Part shown: positions 22,574-35,319 of the stretch, one piece after another | Numbering within the stretch: position 1 is the first letter of the stretch | How the letters are laid out: every line of letters starts with the position of its first letter | DNA from: Balanoglossus misakiensis | Lineage: Eukaryota; Hemichordata | NCBI GenBank assembly: GCA_040954595.2 | Contig: CM082585.2 | Coordinates: 4,464,001-4,528,000 of the forward strand | Reading direction: 5' to 3' | DNA: 64,000 nt | The notes under the pieces: generated by a model | The model's input: the letters and a program-made list of their open reading frames with translations, nothing else | What the model was told of the DNA's origin: nothing | Database searches by the model: none | Made by a program: the position numbers and the translations under genes

Positions 22574-23583
22574 TATCTATCTATCTATCTACCTTACTGC
22601 CCAACTTCAACATAATGAAGGCTTTGCCAGTGAGTGCACCCTAGTACAGGAGATCAAAAATGTCAGTTTTCTGGTTTGGTGAAGTGTAGTGCCAAAGAAG
22701 ATGTGAAGGATTCATGTGACCCTGCAGATATGATGTCTGGTGGTATACTATTCCAGTCTTTGATTGTTCTTTGAAAGAAGGAATATTTTCTGTAGTCTGT
22801 TTTGAATTTGGGAATTTTATAGCTTTTACTATGCATGTGTCTAGTGAGTCTTAGCGGGGGGTGAAGATGCTGAAGATTGTTCATGGCAACGGTTCCTGTT
22901 GAGATTTTATATAGCATCGATAGTCTGGCTTCTTTTCTGCGTTGTTCTAATGATGTCCAATGTAGGGTATTTATCATGTTGTCAACATTAGAGCGATTTC
23001 GAAATCTGCCAGTCACGTAGCGAGCAGTGCGTCTTTGTGTTTTTTCTAACAAAGTTATGTCAGTCTGTTCATATGGGTCCCCAACAGTGGAGGCGTATTC
23101 AACTAGTGGTCTTACAAGTGTTGTGTATGCCTTCTCTTTCACAGATGTCGATCCTATGTTGAGATTTCTACGGAGGAAACCAAGAGTTTTGTTTGCTTTA
23201 TTGCATATTAAAGTAATATGTTGGCGCCAATCAAGATCAGCTGTCAGTGTGCACCCTAGATACTTTTCGGATGAGCTGTGTTTGATTATCTTCCCCTTTA
23301 AACTGTACTGGTTAATTATCGTTGTGCGTTTCCTTGTTACTGACAGAACAGAGCATTTGTCTGGATGAAAAGACATTTTCCATTTGTTGGCCTACGCTGC
23401 TAGTTTTTCTAGATCAGATTGTAGTATTTGGGTATCAGCATCAGATGTGATGGTGAGATAAGCTATTGTATCATCAGCAAATAGTCTTACTGTGGAATTT
23501 AAACCTGTATGAATATCATTGATGTAGTATAAGAACAAAGATGGGCCCAGTACAGAGCCTTGTGGGACTCCCGATTCAACTGA
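22574..23583 (-). mobile_element. 5'-truncated CR1/jockey-type non-LTR retrotransposon
   Basis: On the minus strand the sequence runs from SGVPQGSVLGP through FADD (the reverse transcriptase catalytic box) into the thumb region (KYLG, LGFLRR, LEKTQRR, LHWTSLEQRR). It ends in a (GATA)n tail. TAAC is repeated at both ends, and copy A carries the intact target. The frame is open except for one TAG just after LEKLAA, in place of a tryptophan codon usual there, and the 5' half with endonuclease is missing. It is a dead copy inserted downstream of the methyltransferase relic. Confidence 0.9.
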
Positions 23584-23893
23584 TAACAACCTTTACAGTG
23601 GTCACAAATGGCCTTACTCGGTGATAATTCACCATTGAGATTTTCTTTGCATTCACGTTGCAACTTCACTCTTTAGAATTGGTCTTCTCTACGAACAATC
23701 CCTTCCATCATGGCAACAGCCGTCCTTCGTGTCCGACCGTGGGTCGTACATGTATATGCTGTATAGTATACTAAGAGGTTATAGTCATTCACAAGCACGT
23801 GCGTATACCGTCCTTTGAAGCGAAGCATACAGTAAAGTATATACAAAGAAGACCATTTCCAATTTTAGTTTGATGATTTTAAAACAATTTTAC

Positions 23894-25400
23894 CTTTCCA
23901 TTCTTCCACTGTTCCAACCGCCGACGGTACAATATCCAGTTAAATGGTTCTCGGATGTTTCTTGAACCCAAATTGCGAAACATAATCATTCAACATTTCT
24001 TCATCTCCATAAAAGGGCACCTGGTTCGGAAGATATTCCTATTGAGTTTTAGAGAAATTTGGAGATATTCAATTGTGTTGTGTGCCATAGATGGCTCTGA
24101 GAATTGGACACAAGTACATATAATTAGGTACATGTTTTATAGATCATCTTTATATAGGTGGTGGATAGGATCTTTTTCTTCTGTCTTCTAATATCTCTGC
24201 TGACAATATCTGCATTTTCGTTTGTAGGTTGGTTCAGAATATTCGCGTAAACTCGCACAAGGTCAAAATTGTTATTACTAGTCCCTATGGATTCTGATGC
24301 TGTGATTCACCACAAACATGTAGTTGTGTACATTTCTGATGGTCAACAAGGTTGCAGAAGAAATGCTTAGATGTTTGGGGGTCGTCCCATATGCGGCTGC
24401 GGGTATATCATCCCAAATGACGCACTCGCCACTCGCTACACTGTACACCAGGGCGAACAATGCGTTGTTACTTTTATCGCATTTTCAGGTGACTTTCATG
24501 ATATAACGTGTTGGATGGCAGGGTCTCCATGGAGAGAAAGGCCACGCATGCGCAGTTTGGACGACCCTCCCCTTTAAGTGAAAATACCAAATTTACCTTG
24601 AGATACTGATTCCATTTGGGTAGATTTGTACATCCATTGTACATTCTTGAGAAATCATCAAAGTATTAGCAACAGTGCCATCTTGCTCAAGGCACCAGAA
24701 TATATTTTCAAGCGCCCTTTCTCTTTTCTTCATCCATTCCATAACATAATTGGAGAACACCTTCGTAAATTTGTCTTTAAAGTTGCCAAAGCTGTCTTGC
24801 AGTAAGGTGACATCTGCGACAAAGTATTCTGTTTTCCCCTCGACTGAATTGTTTTGACGTGCATACTTGATTGCCTTAGCAGATATATCGATTCCTATAG
24901 TTAAAAAATGCATTTTACAAGCTCACAGCTTATGGTGCTGTTTTTTCATGTTCGTGAATACCATCACTGGGGTGATTTTTCCGGCACCATGTGTAGTATT
25001 CAAGTTGATTGTGTTATTGATGTGCTTGGTGCAATTTAGGTCAGGCGAACGCCCAGAGGTGTTTTGAACCCTACCTTAAAATAGTCTATATAGCCAAATC
25101 ACTTCATTTTATTAGCTCTCCTAGCAAAGGTTCTGTATTGCAGCTTCTTACTTCATTGCTACGACTTCATGTTACTCAGAAATGGTTAGAAGCGCCCTTG
25201 TAAAAAATAAATCCTGAAATGACTCTACCTATCTTCCCGTTCTGCAATCATTCGGGTCAGCTCTCCAGTTCCACACCAACATCCAAAACCACCTCCTCGC
25301 TATTCCAGTCACTGTCACAGAGAGTTAACAAAGCCATCCCATTTTGGTGTTGGTGGTCATGATTTTGGGCGTAGCATTCGGCGGAGGCAGCGAGGTTCAT
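23894..25400 (-). pseudogene. JHAMT-like SAM methyltransferase, copy B, multiply disabled
   Basis: The exons are 25400-25229 (N-terminal, YAQNHDHQHQNGM to VLDVG), 24894-24597 and 24038-23894. The first carries a one-base deletion inside SAM motif I: after VLDVG the expected CGTGEL appears only in the shifted frame. The second lacks 19 bp (at ~24659) that copy A keeps. The third has GAA changed to TAA (ATTTAACTG on the minus strand). The terminal exon was outside the duplicated segment. The one relic is therefore broken at four points. It shows what the first exon of the ancestral gene looked like, which copy A has lost. Confidence 0.8.
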
Positions 25401-25798
25401 TGTGCTTACGTTCGATATGACCGCAAGACAAGTTTGGTCACTTTGCGCCTGCGTAAACAACATTGTCTAATAGTGCAATGACATGCAATTCATGTCACCA
25501 GAACCACGTTTCTTGATCTTCTTTGGTCCTCTGTGACACCTTTTACTGTGCACAACTGACCATTTAGTGTTATACCAACGCCGCAGAGTCATTATGCCAA
25601 CATTACATGACGTCATGTAACAAAAATGGTTCTCCAGTTTATTGTAATAGTCTAGGGAAACATAAAAGGATGAATCTTTTCCTAATTTGCAGTATAAAGT
25701 TAAGGTAAAGGGACCATGGTCCCTACCTCACTTGAAAGATAATAAATTACTTCATTTTTCCTTCCAGGAAACACGCCGTTGTCTGGAGCTTATTAAAA

Positions 25799-28590
25799 AT
25801 GAAAGTATTAATAAATGTTGCGTGTGTCTTGCTAACCATGAAGTCAATAACAGGTATTCATTTACATTCCTGTTTGATTGCGTGTGTGTTCATAGAATCT
25901 GATTGAGTGCCTGATTTATTGATTCATTTGAACTTGATTTCTGTTGTTCAGGGATCGGAAGAAGAATTCTAAACTACAACTTTCATTTATATTTCTTTCT
26001 TTCTCTCGAAGCATGTGACCCGCAATGGGACAACTTCAAGGAAGGTTGTTACTATGCCTACCAATCTCAAGTATACACGTACACAGAAGCCAGGACTGTG
26101 TGCACTGGCAAAGGTGGGACGCTAGTCATGATAAATGATAGCAAAGAAAATGCATTTCTGAAAGGTAAGTGACCACGAACAAATCAATCGATGTAGACCT
26201 TACTGTCTTTTTTTATTCAGCTGTGTGTGTCATGTGTCGTCATCGAATTCATTAAGTTGGATTTGTTTCCAAAGATTCATTGCACATAAGATTTTCATAT
26301 ACACAGTGTGTTATTTGAAGCAAAACCCCTCTAAGTACTGCTTTTGTTCCAAATAAGCAACGAGCTGTATTTCTTTCGTGACGAAATGATAAATTAGTTA
26401 GGGGGACCACCAAGGCATGCAGTAATTCATAATTAACACAAATGCAACATTCACGTCTATCCAAATCAGGCTTCACACTTGGTACAACTAATCTATGGAT
26501 TGGTTTGAATGATATGGCGAATGAAGGAGATTGGAAATGGGAAGACGGTTCTAAGGTAATTAATATTTCTTCGAATTAAAACACTATTGCGTGTTTGTGT
26601 AAACAACATTTCTTTACTGCATAGATTTTATTTGCATAGATTTTATTAACAGTCACAAGGCCAATTGTGTAAGTTAACTGAATAGATCAGCTACAGTACT
26701 GAGATTTTATGAGTGTACATAAGATAATAGTAAATGAGGGAAATGTATTTACAAATAAAACACCGCCAAAATGCCGACTTTTGCAAAAACATATTCTACA
26801 TTGTGGTAACCTGATGTTGAAGTATTTTGCAATTGTCACATGCATGTTTTGTACGTCAATAATTCTTCGGTTCCAAAATTGTAATATATGTAAATGGTAA
26901 TTAGGTAATTATCTGTCATGTCCGGCACAGATATCATACAAAAAGTGGGTTGGAGCAGAACGGCCTAGTGAAAATGGTACCAGACCCAAAGATGGCATGA
27001 AAGACTGTGCCATATTGTCTGTTGTGGATGATGGTCGATGGAAACCTGTTGATTGTAGGAAACGATTGGGATTCGTCTGTGAAAAACCATTTTGTGAGTA
27101 ACCTCTCTTCCGAGCAAATGCTTAATACTGAAAACGTCTTTTTGTTTACAATATCCCACCAAAAGAACACAGTTTGGCAAATCATGTTGGTGAAAAATCA
27201 CATTGATCATCATTTGGTCTTCATGTCTTTAATTGTCAGTTGGTGAATACAGGTTCACCCAGTCTGTGAACACCCAACTGAAATTATACTCAAGAAAATA
27301 AATCAAATCCATCATGCGGACAATGTCACATGCTCTAGCTACGAAAATGCATCCGGCAGGTCCTTAGTTACCAAGCCTCCTTGTACAAAGGTTAAGCTTA
27401 CGTGTAACAATCATAGATGTCAAGGCAAACGACTCTCAGTGACATTATCTCATTTCAGTGGTCTGCAGTGTCACTGCTGTCGGTGTGGAGAGTGGAATCA
27501 TACCAGACTCGCAGATGACAGCGAGCAGCAATTATGACTCTGTCCACATGGCTTTTCAAGGCAGACTCAATATTGTCGTGGCTGTTGGATCTTCCGCTTG
27601 GTGTTCCAAAGATAGGCGAATTGGAGAGTGGTTACAGATTGATCTGGGTAGCGTGCAAAAGGTTGCTGGCGTAGCCACACAAGTAGGTTTACCTGATTAA
27701 GGTAGTAGTATTTAAATAGATGATGAAGGGGAAAATAATGTACAAATTTAGACCTTTCTAATTTAGGCCGTATATGAAAAATATGCGTATGCGTTTTTCT
27801 CCATTTGGGCAACAAGCTAGTCCGGGCATTCAAGTTGGTGTTCATCCCGGAATTATTTATCAGGTTATATTTCAGGTACCAATTAATGTCCCATGCACAT
27901 AGTGCAGTTTAGCCCATGGAGTTTGTTTCTAAAACATTCGATGTACAAAGGAATTTAGATTTTTAAGTGCATATTTCCCCCAACGTACGTGCGAAATCTC
28001 TAGCTCCAACGTACGCTGTAAATATACTGTGTGACAGCTGCTGTTTATATTAGCTTGAGGAAAGTGTGTTTAGGCCAGGAAAAGGATTCTCATTTTAAAT
28101 TCATTCTAATTACTACCAGGGGCGGCATGATTTACGCCAGTGGGTTACGAAGTTTGCATTAGCATATGAAGACAAGAACGGTGCATGGAAGTATATCGTG
28201 GACGGTAATGGCATCCAAAAGGCACGTTATACGAACTAATTGTTTCATATATCGATCTCTCTTTCCCTCTCCCTCCCTCTCTCTCTCTCTTTCCCTCCTC
28301 CCCCCTCCCACTCCCTCTACATGATTATATTTGACCTATGTTTGAATATTTCTAGTCTTGAATGTTGTGTGCGTTTGTTTTGTGTCTGACACAGTCCTGT
28401 GGTCAATTTGTCCCACCTAATGTTAGGTTATATGTTTTATTTGTAGGTGTTTGAAGCTAATTCTGACTCCTATACAATTGTCTACCACAACTTGGTAGAA
28501 GACCGCTTCACTGCTAGGCTTGTACGGTTTTACCCACTTAACTGGAAAAGCCATATTTCCATGAGGGTTGAAATCTATGTATGCAAATAA
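25799..28590 (+). CDS. Secreted C-type lectin / F5-8C protein, paralogue B
   Basis: The exons 25799-25853, 26012-26164, 26470-26555, 26931-27093, 27459-27682, 28120-28221 and 28447-28590 have the same sizes and phases as gene A and give 308 residues. Signal peptide, CTLD and F5/8C domain are intact, and the intron-6 GC donor is shared. Compared with A I count 14 amino-acid changes and 5 silent ones. Six of the 14 fall in the 40 or so residues from NDM to the RPKD region that form the long loop of a CTLD. That ratio is close to what unconstrained DNA gives, so either constraint is weak or the loop is changing under selection. Confidence 0.87.
28222..28446 (+). other. GC-AG intron in lectin gene B
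   Basis: The same AAAAG|GCACGT donor and TTGTAG acceptor as in gene A, with the frame preserved. Confidence 0.8.
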
Positions 28591-28830
28591 CATGCATGGC
28601 TCTCAAACTGGCTGCGGGCTCTCCCTGCAGTTCTAGATGGTGTTTGTTTTTGTGTGTGCACTTATTACTAGTAGTAGCGTTTTTTATGTGTCAACTGAAC
28701 AATGTCGATTATTAACTTGTTTTACACAAAGCCCCCCCCCCCAAAAAAAAAAATACTTATACATCGCAATTCGTGAGATCAGTATATAGACACATTTCAA
28801 AGCCGCCATCTCTTTTATATCACAGGGCAG

Positions 28831-28941
28831 TCATTGGAGGGGGACTGTGGTATGAATGGCATCCTGTACCGTACTTGTAGGCCTTGTAGGGCTTCTAATG
28901 GGTTGAAAATCAAGTGCTACTTACTGCCAAAGTGGTACTAA
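28831..28941 (+). CDS. Candidate alternative terminal exon (gene B)
   Basis: The 36-residue frame with four cysteines matches that of copy A, ending in TAA and followed by AATAAA at 29029. The tryptophan four residues in is glycine here. Phase 0 allows splicing from exon 6 of the lectin gene. The function is unknown. Confidence 0.42.
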   Translation, partial: SLEGDCGMNGILYRTCRPCRASNGLKIKCYLLPKWY

Positions 28942-29464
28942 AATGTGTACGTAATATGCTTTGAAATTTTTAAGTTTTGGAAGAATTAGAGTTTATTGCC
29001 GAATCGCATGACATCTTAATATCCAAATAATAAAAATGACAACCCCGAATGAACACAAAGAAAGCACGAACAATGGGTCGAAAAGTCCTGCGATTTTCAA
29101 AATGGCGTCCATTGACGATCTGTACTCGTTGTTTTAAGAATTGAAATATACAGCTTTTGTCTTATACAATATCTGCAGGTTCAGCTTAAATACGTTTAAT
29201 GGTACATGTAAGACAATTGCTCAGTGGCTCAGTTATTATATGCATGATAAAATGCGCCCTCTTTTGGTGAACTCTTCCTACAAGACTAGTCTGGTCCCTT
29301 GCCCCATTCCCACCGCTGGCTGCGCTACGCTAAAGGAAAGGGGTCAGGTACGCGCTATCGTAAACATGGCTCTCATTGGCGTACGGACATTGGAGGCATC
29401 CATCTCGCTTTAATGATCACGTGGGCTTTGTTTCATTATTATATTCGGGCCAGGTTTTTAACCA

Positions 29465-30264
29465 GTCTTGACTCCACTGTCTTGCAGGAACCCTCATTTG
29501 CTCATTGCTACATATTCACAACACAACATACATGTAAACAATAACATGATGATGAGACTAGAGCCAGACCATATGATGAGACTAGAGCCAGACCATAGAG
29601 CAGTCAGACCCGTTTATTCGAAGCAAGGACAAAGTGTACTATATGCTGAGTAACGCATGTAGGTTATTAAACTGCAGCTTTGCCTGCGGCGTGTGTGGTA
29701 ATAAATCCTGTCGGCACCCTATCAAGCGAGTCAGGAAAAAACAGAGGTAAACCTTTTTCGGAAAATACTCTGAAAACCTGCATCCATTTGCCATGCAAGA
29801 TAGGGCTCTAGGAGTGGTGTTGGACCTCACCTGGTTACCACCAAACTTTAAAAAATGTAAACATGGTTTACTTACTGAAACCTTTACAGTTGCTGGGAAA
29901 TACTACAAAAACAATGTTTTTCCTTTTAACCAAGAATTACATGTCAATAAAATAGGAAGCACAATCACACTTGTTATCTAAAACATTGCTGAAAATATAT
30001 AATTAATGCTAGTGAGAAAAATAACTTTGATGAACAAGGTCCGATAACTGCACTGCTCGAAGATCGGCCTAGAAAAGGCTGAGAAATACCTCAACACGCA
30101 CATGGCATTCTCCTCACTATGCCTCATTGGTCAATGCAACATTTTGACACTTTCCTATCCAATAAGAATACAGCAAAAACTTTGAGCACGCATTAAACAC
30201 TGCTTGTGTACGTGACATCAAGACAATGATTTCGAGACTTTAGTCGAAACGCGCGAAATCATAT
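29465..30264. mobile_element. Unclassified 800-bp insertion specific to copy B
   Basis: It is defined only by comparison with copy A, which reads TTAACCAAGATGG without it. No target duplication is evident. Near its right end there is a stem with GATTTCG/CGAAATC arms (30229-30260), and a ~24-bp direct repeat around GACTAGAGCCAGACCA is at 29555-29597. Absence of a target duplication would suit a Helitron, but the usual terminal bases are not seen. Confidence 0.55.
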
Positions 30265-30282
30265 AGATGGTGGCCCGTACCT

Positions 30283-30698
30283 AATAATAATAATAATAAT
30301 ATTTAATTCTTAAAAAACGCTTTCCATGTAAAAAGATATCCCAAAGCGCTGTACATCGCTGCTTAAAAATACAAAGACAAGTAAAATGCTAAAAATGTAT
30401 AATAAAAAAAAACTAGACAATGGTTAAAAATGGATAAAAAAGTCATTCCCTGAATAAAAACGTTTTAAGGCTGGACTTAAAAAACTTTAAAATTCTCACT
30501 GCTACGGAGTGGAACCGGTAGCTTATTCCACAACCGTGGTGCTCCTGTAGAGAATGACCTGTCACCATAAAAGACTGTGTTAACTTTGGGATGATCAAGA
30601 ATAAAAGAACAATCAGTTGTAGAACGAAGGTTACGGACAGAAGAACGAACATTTATGAGCTCCTTCAGGTACGACGGAGCCATATTATTTAAAACTTT
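30283..30698 (-). mobile_element. 3' fragment of an L2/CR1-like non-LTR retrotransposon
   Basis: The minus strand reads APRLWNKLP followed by FKSSLKTFLF, the conserved C-terminus of CR1/L2-type reverse transcriptases, then a 3' region ending in (ATT)n. One extra T splits the frame between NFKVF and KSSLK. GTACCT is duplicated at both sides (30277-30282 and 30699-30704). It differs from the fragment at 22574. Confidence 0.85.
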
Positions 30699-31233
30699 GT
30701 ACCTGACCCCTTTCCCTTAGAGTAGCGCAGCCAGCGGTGGGAATGGGGCAGGGGACCAGATTACATGCAAGCCAAGGTAAGTGGTCAGGCAGGTGGTAGG
30801 AAGAGTTCACCATAAGAGGGCGCATCGCGCGAGCAGAGCAGCCTGAGAAAGGTTAGAATCGCACCGGTAAGAGAAAGGCAGAATAAGAAAAAGAGGCTGA
30901 CCGACGACAATTTCTTTTCAGTTTCAATCATATCCATGAATAAATCCCTGTGGTTATACCAGTATATTTTATTGACAGCATTTTCTGTATTTACATGAGA
31001 TTTCATGAACAAGTCATTAAAAAATGCAAAAAAATGCAAAGTGGCCCACTTTCCCGTTAAGGCCAGATTCGTGCAACATTAAAACCCTCAATGTTAGCCA
31101 TAACGTTTATTGAAATAATAAATGAAGATTGGTGTCGCAGGTGTGCAGTTCGTTTCTTTGAATCAAACGCATACCTGAAGTTGGGGGTCAGAATATTGAG
31201 TGTTTCATGGCACACATCATCCCATGCATCTAT

Positions 31234-32590
31234 AACTGGAAGTCAATGAGTTTTAATCGGTCTCCTGACTTGAGCACCCGTGTGACCAAGAGTAACCTAC
31301 GAAACCATAAGTTAACCCTCCGGTAACCCAAGCTCTGAATATTGGCCTATAGCAGGCAATGGTGTACATTGTGGCTGTTTCTCATCATTCTTGATTCGGT
31401 GAGTGTATAAGCTCCTAGAAACTTAGCCGCAATGATTGTAACGGGTGCCGCTATGGGTTGATGGTTTGTCCGAGGGTAGGAGAGGGAGGAGAGAGGGAGG
31501 ATAAGAGAAGATAATAGACGGGGAAGGGTCTTGCAACAGCATGCAGATGATACGACACAGTAGCCAAAGACCCCCCCCCCTCCCAAAGACAGAAAAACAA
31601 GTCAACATGCTATACGCGAAATGGTCAGTTGCCTGTTTTCAACAAAACATACTTGAGTTTTCACGACACGTGTCAAGCCGACAAAGTGATGACGTGGCAA
31701 TCAAAAATAGCAATTGGCCATAAAACTGCAGTTCATGGATAGTTTCCACACCCCATAGCCGAAATGTGGGCAAAAATTAATACGCTTAGTGATACAGTAA
31801 ATATATCGTAGCCCTAGCCTTGGGAAATTTTATTGTCAATAAATCGTTCGTTCGTGTTCGTTCTTTTATTGCCACGATTTAAAAGAGGAATTCATGTTGT
31901 GCCCCTAAAATGGCTAATACACACTATATATCTACCTGTAATATCTACAGTGGCAATATGGGACAAGAAAAACAGCTTAACGCTAAATCAACAATATTAT
32001 TTATCATTCTGAATTACCCCAAAAATGCCCGCATAATGACTGAATGTATATGTTTAGACATCCGGCAGATGGCATTGTATTAAACTGTTCTTTCACCTTT
32101 CACATGATGAAGGTGTTTTGAAAATCCCGAGCTAAATCAACAATTAAATGTTAACCAAATTATAGTATAACCTCCATATTAAACAATAGATTGAGTAGAA
32201 ATTGCCATGAGTTTAACATATTTAATATACGTTCATTTCTATATATCCAGCGGTATACCCAATTTGTATGCGTCCACATATTGGTTACCACGATCCTTAT
32301 GGTGTCAAAATAATAAAATGACGAACTCCCGGGGAACAAATCCTGTTCACTAGTACTAAAGACTAAAGCCTCCGGAGCTGCCACTTTTTACATTATTTCC
32401 ATGATTTTTATTTTTCAAGTTAAATTGATCCATGTAAATAAGCTGACTAATTGGTATACAGGAACACCTTATCGATGCCTGATTGTGACCGCATGTTGCA
32501 ATTTGAACACGCTGTGTATTAAAACAGTGCCACACCGATTTAATCAGCCTCCATACAAACAGTACGCAGTTATCGATGTATGCGTCACCA
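31234..32590. other. Intergenic, no gene seen
   Basis: No exon recognised. A C-run (31570-31581) and a purine/pyrimidine-skewed segment around 31480-31520 are the only features. Confidence 0.5.
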
Positions 32591-33659
32591 AGAGATGACA
32601 AACTGATGAAAATGCTAGTAATATGGCTTCATGGTGAGGATTTTAGAGGATAGGGAATATATTTGAAGAATTTTATTGTGGAAACTATATGTGAAATTTG
32701 GCAGCTCATATGGAGCATGGGTGAATAAAACACAGCTCAACACCCACGCGAGATACTGGGCGTGTCCCTTCAAATGTCATACCATGCTAATGATCTATGA
32801 TGTTGGTGTTCGAGGCGCCATCTTGATCGCCAGCACGCGATTTTAATGTAACTGTATGGTAGTTCGTGTTTGTGTAGATTTATGGTGGGAATTTGGGTGG
32901 TGACGTCTTCGTCCAAATAGAGAAAAAAAATCGGGAATATGCGACAAGAGATGACAAACTGATGAAAATGCTAGTAATATGGCTTCATGGTGAGGATTTT
33001 AGAGGATAGGGAATATATTTGAAGAATTTTATTGTGGAAACTATATGTGAAATTTGGCAGCTCATATGGAGCATGGGTGAATAAAACACAGCTCAACACC
33101 CACGTGTGATACTGGGCGTGTCCCTTCAAATGTCATACCCGGCTAAAGATCTATGATGTTGGTGTCCGAGGCGCCATCTTGATCGCCAGCATGCGATTTT
33201 AATGTAACTGTATGGTAGTTCGTGTTTGTGTAGATTTATGGTGGGAATTTGGGTGGTGACGTCTTCGTCCAAATAGAGAAAAAAAATCGGGAATATGCGA
33301 CAAGAGATGACAAACTGATGAAAATGCTAGTAATATGGCTTCATGGTGAGGATTTTAGAGGATAGGGAATATATTTGAAGAATTTTATTGTGGAAACTAT
33401 ATGTGAAATTTGGCAGCTCATATGGAGCATGGGTGAATAAAACACAGCTCAACACCCACGTGTGATACTGGGCGTGTCCCTTCAAATGTCATACCCGGCT
33501 AAAGATCTATGATGTTGGTGTCCGAGGCGCCATCTTGATCGCCAGCATGCGATTTTAATGTAACTGTATGGTAGTTCGTGTTTGTGTAGATTTATGGTGG
33601 GAATTTGGGTGGTGACGTCTTCGTCCAAATAGAGAAAAAAAATCGGGAATATGCGACAA
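32591..33659 (+). repeat. Three tandem copies of a 356-bp unit
   Basis: Units begin AGAGATGACAAACTGATG at 32591, 32947 and 33303. Copies 2 and 3 are almost identical, while copy 1 differs at several places (for example CATGCTAATGATC against CCGGCTAAAGATC). No ORF persists. Each unit has a GTGACGTC stretch. The array lies upstream of the CTLD-only lectin gene. Confidence 0.92.
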
Positions 33660-35319
33660 GGATATAAAGGAGCTAATTCCGAAAAAAAAGTGAATACAGA
33701 TGAATTGTAAGAAATGATTCAGAAATATGTTCTAAACCCTATCTACCATCGTCATGGATCCACAGATGCAATGTAACTTTAGAACTACATCAAAGTGATT
33801 GTCCAACTTGTAAACTGGTTAACTGTCCCATTTTCAACAAAATACGGTACCCTGCAGGACAACAGACAGGTACGTGAATAGCATAATAAACAGTATTGAA
33901 TGAGTATAAAAATTATTATGCGATTGTCGCACTGTGCTTTCTCCTAAAGTGGGCAACATGAAATGCCAGCAAAAAGTTTGCAATAACAAAGAAGGGAAAG
34001 CAAACATTGCCCGCTGACTTTACTCATCTAAAATGAAGTTGACTGAAATGTCAATTTTATTTTTAGGAATCTGTCCGCAGCAATAAAAGCATGCTCCATT
34101 TCAGAATAACTACTATTCTACGCACCGGAGTCTTCATCAACTGTCAGCGTTATCAGGTAAGAAATTCTACTGATCACTGAAAATTGCTCGTTTTGACTAA
34201 GATTGAAACGACCGGTCTTTGATGACAAATTGTACAGCTCAAAAGATCCAGGGAACATACGTTAGCATTTTTTCTCCTTCCCATCACAGTCCCTTTCTTG
34301 AGGGACTGTGTTCACATCAACCTGTACATTTGTATTTTTATATCTAGCGAAAACATGTCAAAAGTTGCACATCAAAACATATCGATAAATTGTGTTACAT
34401 ACATTTAAAATATAGTTTACGTGTATGAAATCTCCATCGGGTAATTATACAGATCAGAATAACGTTTATAATTTGTTCTACGGATTAGTTCAAAATACGA
34501 GTTCTGTCGCCATTTTGGAAACCCAAAGTGATACATTACTTTAATATGCTTTTTTACGTTTATGCACGTTATGCAGCACTTTTAGTTGCTTGTTACTAGT
34601 GTTATTTATACATCAATTGCTCGATTTTGTCAACCTTGTTGAAATGTGGAACTTATTTTATTACTTGCAATTGTTTTCACGTTTCATTGGCGAAATGGCA
34701 CAGCATCCAACACTTTCACAATAAAATATCGCCAACGTTTGTGCTCTTGATGGATTTGTTCGTGGTGTACGTTGGTGTAGGTAACATTCAGCTTACATTT
34801 GACGGTTTATGCCTAGCTGTATGACCTGATAGGAAAGGTCTTTTTCACCACCATTTGTGTCGGTTGTTAAAAACATACTTATAGGCAGCGAAAGCGGAAG
34901 CAAGATTGTCAACACAACAAGAAGCGTTTTATACACTCCGCTGAGAAAAGTATTGTGGAAAGGTAGATAATGAATCTGTCCGATAAAATGGAGGAAATAG
35001 GGAATTTCTCTAAAAGGTCACGAAATAGGTCGCTAGTAATGAAATAAAACTAACACAGCGACGTAAATCCACAACCGCGGCGTTTCTAGTACATACAGTG
35101 GGTGATTCCATGTAATGTAAAACATTGACATTTTTTCAAACATATGAATTTCAAGATATGAACCAAATGTGCTTCAATATTTTTCAATATTAAATTAAAA
35201 GTGTAAATCAGTAATGTTTGTTGCCTTTTAATGCACTCTGAAGACATTACTTTGCTAATACGATTATACTGTTATTCTTTCCAGAAACTCCACCTCGGCT
35301 AACGTATCAGAGACTGAAA
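33660..35319. other. 5' flank of the CTLD-only gene, no gene seen
   Basis: Mostly AT-rich DNA without recognisable exons. It should hold the promoter and any 5' UTR of the gene starting at 35320. I could not place a TATA box or transcription start. Confidence 0.45.

Larger units (their letters stand above)
29289..30761. mobile_element. TA-flanked MITE interrupted by two later insertions
   Basis: The counterpart of 7702-7950. Its left half (to 29464) and right part (from 30699) are separated by an 800-bp insertion (29465-30264), a 12-bp element remnant that carries the GTACCT target copy at 30277, and a 416-bp non-LTR fragment. Confidence 0.8.
22515..31233 (+). repeat. Segmental duplication, copy B
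   Basis: Co-linear with 1664-8423. The left junction falls inside a truncated array unit (GTCCGATCAC then GGGTGATACGGG). Gains relative to A are a 1010-bp non-LTR fragment, an 800-bp insertion, and a 416-bp non-LTR fragment. The ~540-bp block with the first methyltransferase exon is retained here. Confidence 0.9.
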
